Below are positions 6,843 to 11,376 of a stretch of DNA of 11,376 nt, piece by piece; position 1 is the first letter of the stretch, and the number at the start of each line of letters is the position of its first letter. The position numbers and the translations under genes were made by a program. The DNA is taken from assembly GCA_028291845.1 (NCBI GenBank), contig JAQGNM010000046.1, forward strand, positions 1 through 11,376. Direction: 5' to 3'. The notes under the pieces are model-generated. The model saw only the letters and a program-made list of their open reading frames with translations, did no database searches and had not been told where the DNA came from. The DNA comes from Massilia sp. (GTDB lineage: Bacteria; Pseudomonadota; Gammaproteobacteria; Burkholderiales; Burkholderiaceae_D).

Positions 6843-7151
6843 TCACTTCTGCGACAACACCCACTTCACCAGCGTTCTCGCTTCAGCCTCATTCACCTGC
6901 GGATTGGCCGGCATCGGCACCGCGCCCCACGCACCGCTGCCGCCCTTCATGACCTTGGTAACCAGTTTATCTTCGGCATCCTTCTGACCCGCATACTTGG
7001 CGGCGACGTCCTTGAAGGCTGGACCGACGAGTTTGTTGGCGACAGCGTGGCAAGCCATGCAATTTTTTGCCTTGGCCAGATCGGCATTGGCCATGGCGCT
7101 GGTCGATGCCAGCGCGGTGGCCAGCATGCACAACATCATCGAACGTTTCAT
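6843..7151 (-). CDS. Small periplasmic cytochrome c (class I, c551/c552-like)
   Basis: Monohaem electron carrier of 102 residues, exported by a signal peptide ending AMA|N (residues 1-22). The haem site CMACH is at 31-35, giving the two thioether cysteines and His35 as axial ligand. Met80 in AVPMPANP is the expected sixth ligand. LVGPAF (41-46), Y53 and the closing helix ARTLVKWVLSQK fit the short c551 group that donates electrons to terminal oxidases or nitrite reductase. GGAGAG (complement of 7157-7162), about five bases before the ATG, supports the start. No oxidase or maturation genes are nearby, so the redox partner cannot be deduced. It converges on the binding-protein gene and shares its terminator. 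Confidence 0.93.
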   Translation of the reverse strand: MKRSMMLCMLATALASTSAMANADLAKAKNCMACHAVANKLVGPAFKDVAAKYAGQKDAEDKLVTKVMKGGSGAWGAVPMPANPQVNEAEARTLVKWVLSQK

Positions 7152-7178
7152 GTAACTCTCTCCAAAGGGTAGTGCCGT

Positions 7179-7187
7179 ATTCTAGCA
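7179..7187 (-). promoter_or_regulatory. Extended -10 promoter element of the cytochrome c gene
   Basis: The minus strand reads TG-C-TAGAAT, an extended -10 box, 28 bases before the ATG. The -35 region at the usual spacing is GC-rich and weak, which the TGn extension could offset. The distance leaves room for the GGAGAG ribosome site. Confidence 0.5.
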
Positions 7188-7267
7188 AGTTTGCGCGGCC
7201 TCGCTGCCGGCGTTACATTCCATAACGCTTTCGCCATGCTGCACGTTGACCACAAGCGCCCGCAAGT

Positions 7268-7297
7268 TTGCGTTTTTTTGCCACACGGCACTAAAAT
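7268..7297 (+). promoter_or_regulatory. Candidate promoter of the Trp-rich protein gene
   Basis: TTGCGT (7268-7273) and TAAAAT (7292-7297) are 18 bases apart. An alternative pair uses TTGCCA (7278-7283) with TAAGAT (7303-7308), but its spacing of 19 is long. Both lie in a T-rich patch just before the AAAGGAG ribosome site (about 7318-7323). Confidence 0.4.
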
Positions 7298-7329
7298 CTT
7301 TGTAAGATGGGGGCAGAAAAGGAGCTCAC

Positions 7330-7557
7330 ATGCCGCTTATCATGATCATTGCCGCCCTGGTGGCCCTGCGCTACTTCGAAGTATGGAAGTTTGCCGACAT
7401 GTCCTGGTGGTGGGTCGGCGGCGCCATGCTGTTTGCTTTCATCTGGTTCGAGTTTATTGAAAAGATGCTCGGCCTGGACAAGAAAAAAGCCCACAATGTT
7501 GATGAAGAACGCCGCAAGGCGCGTGTCGCCGCGTCGTTCGAAAAGAAGCGCAAGTAG
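7330..7557 (+). CDS. Small Trp-rich membrane protein (TIGR04438-like)
   Basis: The 75-residue protein has two hydrophobic stretches (residues 2-14 and about 25-43), five tryptophans (W19, W26-W28, W39) and a strongly basic C-terminal tail (DKKKAHNVDEERRKARVAASFEKKRK, from 50). This matches my memory of the TIGR04438 family of Trp-rich proteins found across Burkholderiales, whose function is unknown. It is probably an inner-membrane protein with a cytoplasmic charged tail. AAAGGAG six bases before the ATG supports translation. It diverges from the cytochrome gene (178-base gap) and precedes the lysR gene by 86 bases. Confidence 0.85.
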   Translation: MPLIMIIAALVALRYFEVWKFADMSWWWVGGAMLFAFIWFEFIEKMLGLDKKKAHNVDEERRKARVAASFEKKRK

Positions 7558-7643
7558 TTCTGCCAGCGTGCCGAGGCGCGCTATCATGGCTTACCGGTGA
7601 GTCGCCGGGCATATCGATAGCTGCCTTATCCAATGAAATACCT

Positions 7644-8531
7644 ATGAATCTGGAATTGCGCCAGTTGCGCTATTTCGTCACGGTCGCCGAAGAATTGCAT
7701 TTCGGCCGTGCCAGCGCGCGTCTGCACATGACCCAGCCGCCCCTGTCGCAAGCCATCCAGGGCCTCGAAGACGTTCTTGGCACAGTTCTGTTCGAGCGCA
7801 ATCGCCGCAGCGTGGCCTTGACGCCCGCCGGCGCCGCCCTGCTGCCGGAGGCCAGAAGGCTGCTGGCGCAGGCGGGAGAGTTGCCCGAACTGGTGCGCGC
7901 CGCCGCCGCCGGCGAGACGGGCCGGCTGGCGCTGGCCTTTGTGTCTTCCGCCGACTACAGCGTGCTGCCGCCTTTTCTGCGCAGCTACCGCGCCGCCTTT
8001 CCGCAGGTGCACATCGTATTGCAGGAAGCGACCTCCGACATCCAGGTCGACGACCTGCTGCACAACCGCATCGACGCCGGCCTGTTGATCCCGCCGCTGC
8101 CGGACAAGGCGCACGCCGAACTCGAATACGTAAAATTGATCGAGGAACCGCTGATCCTGGCCGCGCCCGCCGGCTTGCTGCCGGCCGGGGCGCTGTCGCT
8201 GAAAGACGCCCCGCGCCTGCCGCTGATCATTTTTCCCCGGCTGATCGCGCCGGGGCTGCACGACGCCATCCTCGGCTGCTTCGCCGGCGCCGGCATCACG
8301 CCGGAGATCGGCCAGCAGGCGATCCAGATGCAAACCATCGTCAGCCTGGTGTCTGCCGGCATGGGCATGGCACTTGTGCCACAATCCGTGTCGAACCTGA
8401 TGCGCCCCGGCGTCGACTACCGCGAACTGCTCGACAGCAGGCCGCTGGTCGAGACGGGATGCGCCTGGCGCCGCGACAATGCGTCGCCCGTGCTGCGGGG
8501 ATTTTTGGATTTACTTAGGAAGACACACTGA
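7644..8531 (+). CDS. LysR-family transcriptional regulator
   Basis: The DNA-binding regulator has 295 residues, the usual LysR length. The N-terminal winged helix-turn-helix spans about 3-62 (LRQLRYFVTVAEELHFGRAS, then RLHMTQPPLSQAIQGLEDVL, and FERNRRSVALTPAG as wing). A linker helix is followed by a periplasmic-binding-like effector domain (about 92-295), starting RLALAFVSSADYSVLPPFLR and including the conserved VSAGMGMALVP near the end. The ligand and target genes are not visible. LysR genes are often divergent from their target, but here the upstream gene points the same way. The ATG at 7644 begins the conserved MNLELRQLRYF; its ribosome site is poor. The TGA overlaps the lgt start by one base (TGATG), so expression is likely coupled to lgt although the functions look unrelated. 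Confidence 0.93.
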   Translation: MNLELRQLRYFVTVAEELHFGRASARLHMTQPPLSQAIQGLEDVLGTVLFERNRRSVALTPAGAALLPEARRLLAQAGELPELVRAAAAGETGRLALAFVSSADYSVLPPFLRSYRAAFPQVHIVLQEATSDIQVDDLLHNRIDAGLLIPPLPDKAHAELEYVKLIEEPLILAAPAGLLPAGALSLKDAPRLPLIIFPRLIAPGLHDAILGCFAGAGITPEIGQQAIQMQTIVSLVSAGMGMALVPQSVSNLMRPGVDYRELLDSRPLVETGCAWRRDNASPVLRGFLDLLRKTH

Positions 8532-9376
8532 TGCTCACTCACCCGATGCCCGATCCCGTGGCATTTTCGCTCGGCCCGCTCCAGGTTCACTGGTATGGTT
8601 TGATGTATGTGCTGGCCTTCGGCCTGTTCCTGACGCTGGGCCGCGTGCGCATCCGCCAGCCGCACATCGCCGCGCAAGGGTGGAAGAAGGAAGACCTCGA
8701 CGACATGCTGTTCTACGGCATGCTCGGCGTGATCGTCGGCGGCCGGCTGGGCGAAGTGTTCTTCTATACGCCAAAAATGTTTTTCAACGACCCGCTTGAA
8801 ATCTTCAAGGTCTGGCACGGCGGCATGTCCTTCCATGGCGGCTTCATCGGCGTGCTGATCGCCATGGCGCTGTGGTCGCGCAAAGCCGGCCGCAACGTGC
8901 TCGACGTTCTCGACTTCATCGCCCCGCTGGTGCCGCTTGGCTACGCCGCCGGGCGCCTGGGTAATTTCATCAACGCCGAACTGCCCGGACGCGTGGCCGA
9001 CGCCACCCTGCCGTGGGCGATGCACTGGCCCGATACCCGCTATCCGCTGCACCCGGTTCCCGTATTCCTGGAAGGCCTGCGCCATCCCTCGCCGCTTTAC
9101 CAGATGCTGATCGACGGCCTGCTGGTATTCGTCATCGTCTGGCTGTACTCGCGCTCGCCGCGGCCACGCCTGGCGGTGGGAGCGCTGTTCACCACCTTGT
9201 ACGGCTGCGCGCGCTTTTTCACCGAGTATTTCAGAGTGCCGGACTGGCAGGTGACGGTGGCGGGTTTACCGATCACCTCGGGACAGATGCTGTCGCTGCC
9301 GATGATTATTGGTGGCTTGCTGATGCTGGCGTGGGCGTATCGCAATCCGCATTATGCCGGCATACCGGCGCGATGA
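8531..9376 (+). CDS. lgt: Prolipoprotein diacylglyceryl transferase
   Basis: Inner-membrane enzyme that transfers diacylglycerol from phosphatidylglycerol to the lipobox cysteine of prolipoproteins, the first step of lipoprotein maturation. The 281-residue product has the expected several membrane segments. The key motifs are HWYGLMY (20-26), GGRLGEVFFY (70-79), HGGMSFHGG (96-104, with the conserved His102) and the Lgt signature GRLGNFINAE (141-150, Arg142 and Asn145). RFFTEYFR (228-235) carries the C-terminal essential Arg. Start codon ATG 8531 overlaps the lysR stop; AGGAAG about ten bases upstream acts as ribosome site. No residue of the known active site is missing. Downstream lies a repeat doublet rather than a classic terminator. 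Confidence 0.97.
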   Translation: MLTHPMPDPVAFSLGPLQVHWYGLMYVLAFGLFLTLGRVRIRQPHIAAQGWKKEDLDDMLFYGMLGVIVGGRLGEVFFYTPKMFFNDPLEIFKVWHGGMSFHGGFIGVLIAMALWSRKAGRNVLDVLDFIAPLVPLGYAAGRLGNFINAELPGRVADATLPWAMHWPDTRYPLHPVPVFLEGLRHPSPLYQMLIDGLLVFVIVWLYSRSPRPRLAVGALFTTLYGCARFFTEYFRVPDWQVTVAGLPITSGQMLSLPMIIGGLLMLAWAYRNPHYAGIPAR

Positions 9377-9395
9377 TCAGCGGCGGTCATTAGCA

Positions 9396-9524
9396 GGGGG
9401 TCTGGCACATGTGCCTGACCCATTTTTGAAGCCGCCAACACCGATATTTCGGCAAGCGCTGTCAGCCAGCGCATAATTTGCTTCAAAGCCAAATGGGGAC
9501 AGGCACCTAACGGCGCCAGTCCCC
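9396..9524. repeat. Paired inverted REP-like repeat (doublet 2)
   Basis: The left arm (9396-9432) is a near-perfect palindrome: GGGTC-T-GGCACATGTGCC-T-GACCC, followed by CATTTTTGAAGC. The right arm (9480-9524) inverts it: GCTTCAAA, then AAATGGGGACAGGCACC, then GGCGCCAGTCCCC. On the minus strand the right arm reads GGGGACTGGCGCCGT-T-AGGTGCCTGTCCCC, the same as the left arm of doublet 1 apart from the extra T. Its GGCGCC and GGTGCC halves form a hairpin with a GTTA loop. The spacer differs from doublet 1 and holds two small hairpins: CCGA/TCGG (9441-9452) and GCGCTG/CAGCGC (9456-9472). The latter is followed by ATAATTT, so it may be a weak terminator for lgt. The element lies between convergent genes. 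Confidence 0.85.
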
Positions 9525-10331
9525 GGCGAGCACCATACCCTTCCACAGCATATACAGCGCCAGCGCATACAAGATATACGCAAACACCCGGCGCAACCGC
9601 TGCACCGGCCACTTGTGCGCCGTCCTCGCCCCCAGCGGCGCCATCAGCACGCTGGCGGTCGAAATGATCGCCAGCGCCGGCAGGTAAATAAAACCCAGCG
9701 AGTGCGCCGGCAGTTGTGCCTCTCCCATGCCGAACCAGATGTTCGCCAGCGTTCCGGCCAGCGCGATGGGAAAGCCCAGCGCCGCGCTGGTCGCCACCGC
9801 ATTGTGGATGCGCACGCTGTACCAGGTCATGAAGGGAATCGACACGAAACCGCCGCCGGCGCCGACCAGGCCGGCCAGGATGCCGATGCCGCCGCCGGCC
9901 GCGAACATGGCCGGCTTGCCCGGCAGCGGGTAGCGGCCGGCCGGCTTGGTATCGATCAGCATCTGGGTGGCGGCCACGGCGACGAAGATCCCGAAGAACA
10001 GCGCCATCACCATCGGGTTCATTTGCTTGCCGATCCACGGTCCGATCCACGAGCCGGCCAGGAAGCCCGGCGTCAGCAGCCAGACGATGTCCCAGCGCAC
10101 CGCGCCTTTGAGGTGATGGGCGCGCACCGAGGAAATCGATGTAAACAGTATGGTGGCAAGGCAGGTGGCGATCGCCATGTGGACGATCAGGGACGGCGGA
10201 AAGTCGAGCGACGTAAAAATCATCGTCATGAACGGCACCAGGATCATGCCGCCGCCGATCCCCAGCAAGCCGGCGGCAAAGCCACCGAACACGCCCATTG
10301 CACACAGCGCCGCTACCAGGGTCCAGCTCAT
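9507..10331 (-). CDS. TauE/SafE-family membrane transporter
   Basis: Inner-membrane permease of the family that exports sulfite, sulfoacetate or related organic anions; some members have other substrates. The 274-residue product shows the family's internal duplication. FAAGLLGIGGGMILVPFM (18-35) opens the first half and ILAGLVGAGGGFVSIPFMTW (151-170) the second, each with a GxGGG loop, and about eight hydrophobic helices follow the usual pattern. I start at the ATG at 10331 (MSWTLVAALC), which begins just before the first helix; an in-frame TTG at 10355 would add eight polar residues. The ribosome site is weak and overlaps a hairpin (10340-10352). Codons 270-274 (GDWRR) and the TAG lie inside repeat doublet 2, so the native C-terminus may have been altered. 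The substrate cannot be told from context. Confidence 0.9.
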   Translation of the reverse strand: MSWTLVAALCAMGVFGGFAAGLLGIGGGMILVPFMTMIFTSLDFPPSLIVHMAIATCLATILFTSISSVRAHHLKGAVRWDIVWLLTPGFLAGSWIGPWIGKQMNPMVMALFFGIFVAVAATQMLIDTKPAGRYPLPGKPAMFAAGGGIGILAGLVGAGGGFVSIPFMTWYSVRIHNAVATSAALGFPIALAGTLANIWFGMGEAQLPAHSLGFIYLPALAIISTASVLMAPLGARTAHKWPVQRLRRVFAYILYALALYMLWKGMVLAGDWRR

Positions 10332-10339
10332 TGGTTCAT

Positions 10340-10352
10340 CCCGTAAAACGGG
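10340..10352 (-). promoter_or_regulatory. Hairpin in the ribosome-site region of the TauE gene
   Basis: CCCGT-AAA-ACGGG is a perfect five-pair stem with a three-base loop. In the minus-strand transcript it ends eight bases before the ATG and its 3' arm contains the only GGG that could serve as Shine-Dalgarno. It could dampen translation initiation, but it is short and may be coincidental. Confidence 0.3.
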
Positions 10353-10355
10353 CAA

Positions 10356-10391
10356 GGCCCGGGTGAGCGCATTTTACGCTGGACCCGGGCC
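10356..10391 (-). terminator. Stem-loop after the chemoreceptor gene, possible terminator
   Basis: GGCCCGGGT (10356-10364) pairs perfectly with ACCCGGGCC (10383-10391), and AGCG/CGCT can extend the stem inside. It lies about 50 bases downstream of the chemoreceptor stop and 25 bases before the TauE ATG. The sequence after it on the minus strand (TTGCCCGTTTT) is not a real U run, so termination may be partial. Its loop contains TAAAAT on the minus strand, a conceivable -10 box for the TauE gene without a good -35. Confidence 0.5.
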
Positions 10392-10443
10392 TGCTGCCGA
10401 AACCGCCGTCGAAACCACCGCCGGCACGCGCATCACGGCACGA

Positions 10444-11376
10444 TCAGAACTGCTCCCACTCGTCGCCGACCGCCGCCGCCGCCGCCAGGCGCTGCGGCGC
10501 CGGTCGGGCCGCGGGTTTTGGCTGCGGCGCGCGCGCCGCCGCTGTCGACGCGGCGATCGGCGGCGCCGTACGTACTGGCGCTGGCGCCGCCGCTGCCGCA
10601 TGCGGCTGGCCGGCCAGCTTGAACACACTGACCGCTTCGGCCAATTGCACCGCCTGATCCTGCAGGGACGACGCCGCCGCCGCCGCTTCCTCGACCAGTG
10701 CGGCGTTTTGCTGGGTGACCGAATCCATGTCGATCACCGCCAGGTTGATCTGGGCGATGCCTGCTTCCTGCTCGTGATTGGCCGAGCTGATGTCGCCCAT
10801 GATGTCGGTCACCCGCTGCACCGCCGACACCAGGTCGGTCATGGTGACGCCGGCTTGCTGCACCAGGTTCTGGCCGATGTCGACCTGGGCCACCGAGGCG
10901 TCGATCAGGGTCTTGATCTCCTTGGCGGCGGTGGCCGAGCGCTGGGCCAGGTTGCGCACTTCCGTCGCCACCACCGCGAAGCCGCGGCCCTGCTCGCCCG
11001 CACGGGCCGCCTCCACCGCGGCGTTCAAGGCCAGGATGTTGGTTTGAAAGGCGATGCCGTCGATGACCGCGATGATATCGACGATCTTGCGCGAGGCGTC
11101 GTTGATCGACCCCATGGTGCCCACCACTTCGGACACCACGGCGCCGCCCTTGACGGCGATCTCCGAGGCGTTGATGGCCAGCCGGTTGGCCTGGCGGGCG
11201 TTGTCGGCATTTTGCTTGACGGTGGCGGCCAGTTCTTCCATCGACGAAGCGGTTTCCTCGAGCGAACCGGCCTGCTGCTCGGTGCGCGCCGACAAATCCA
11301 TATTGCCGATGTCGATTTGCGACGTCGCGGTGGCGATGGTATCGGTGCCGTTACGGACCTCGCCGACGATTTTCTG
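10444..11376 (-). CDS. Methyl-accepting chemotaxis protein, C-terminal signalling part (partial)
   Basis: The minus strand gives 310 in-frame residues from the window edge to the TGA; the sensor domain and membrane segments lie beyond 11376. The fragment is the cytoplasmic four-helix hairpin that controls the CheA kinase. The methylation helix carries QQAGSLEETASSMEEL (34-49). The invariant tip is IDGIAFQTNILALNAAVEAA (105-124) followed by RAGEQGRGFAVVA. The return helix runs through SSANHEQEAGIAQI and ends about residue 250. An Ala/Pro-rich linker (about 253-300) leads to a terminal EWEQF, which fits the xWxxF tether that binds CheR and CheB in Tar-like receptors. The Met at 11301 is internal and not a start. 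Ligand unknown. Confidence 0.95.
   Translation of the reverse strand, partial: QKIVGEVRNGTDTIATATSQIDIGNMDLSARTEQQAGSLEETASSMEELAATVKQNADNARQANRLAINASEIAVKGGAVVSEVVGTMGSINDASRKIVDIIAVIDGIAFQTNILALNAAVEAARAGEQGRGFAVVATEVRNLAQRSATAAKEIKTLIDASVAQVDIGQNLVQQAGVTMTDLVSAVQRVTDIMGDISSANHEQEAGIAQINLAVIDMDSVTQQNAALVEEAAAAASSLQDQAVQLAEAVSVFKLAGQPHAAAAAPAPVRTAPPIAASTAAARAPQPKPAARPAPQRLAAAAAVGDEWEQF

Noticed and set aside
7616..7630. GATA-N7-TATC dyad before the lysR start as an autoregulatory LysR box
   Set aside because: The spacing does not match the usual T-N11-A core and the half sites are only four bases, so chance is likely.
9615..10346. Plus-strand open frame of 243 codons opposite the TauE gene
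   Set aside because: Extremely Arg/Gln/His-rich and hydrophilic, the complement of membrane helices; not a gene.
1..11376. CRISPR arrays, tRNA or rRNA genes, phage genes, insertion-sequence transposases, toxin-antitoxin pairs
   Set aside because: I looked for each on both strands and saw nothing that supports them. The only repeats of note are the two inverted doublets.

Overview
The window looks like a chromosomal housekeeping region of a GC-rich betaproteobacterium. The best guess is Oxalobacteraceae (Massilia / Duganella / Janthinobacterium group). This rests on the protein sequences (AceE, FolD, PrlC, HolC, Lgt), on a Trp-rich small protein typical of Burkholderiales, and on GC-rich codon use with long antisense open frames. 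I ran no database search.

Layout. 1-636 (-): N-terminal 212 codons of aceE (pyruvate dehydrogenase E1), leaving the window on the left. 637-931: divergent control region with a good sigma70 promoter for aceE, a -10 for folD and two perfect short palindromes that look like operators. 932-5394 (+): a probable co-directional cluster folD, prlC, a secreted DUF4124-glutaredoxin fusion, holC and a small holC-overlapping gene. 5531-6673 (+): an orphan periplasmic branched-chain-amino-acid-type binding protein. 6677-6830: a paired inverted repeat that encloses a bidirectional terminator. 6843-7151 (-): small secreted cytochrome c. 7330-7557 (+): Trp-rich membrane protein. 7644-8531 (+): LysR regulator overlapping lgt (8531-9376, +) by one base. 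9396-9524: a second paired inverted repeat of the same family. 9507-10331 (-): TauE/SafE permease whose last five codons and stop lie inside that repeat. 10444-11376 (-): C-terminal 310 residues of a methyl-accepting chemotaxis protein, leaving the window on the right.

Functionally this is ordinary core metabolism: pyruvate oxidation, one-carbon folate metabolism, peptide turnover, replication clamp loading, amino-acid uptake, electron transfer, lipoprotein maturation, anion export and chemotaxis. I see no defence system, phage, integron, CRISPR array or biosynthetic cluster, and no gene-free stretch over 300 bases.

The one pattern that stands out is the pair of related repeat doublets at 6677-6830 and 9396-9524. 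Each has two inverted hairpin-forming arms around an unrelated spacer, and each sits between convergent genes. One arm is the same about 29-base sequence in both places, apart from a single-base indel. This is the architecture of REP doublets (REPIN/BIME-like elements). In the second copy the repeat has become protein-coding sequence.
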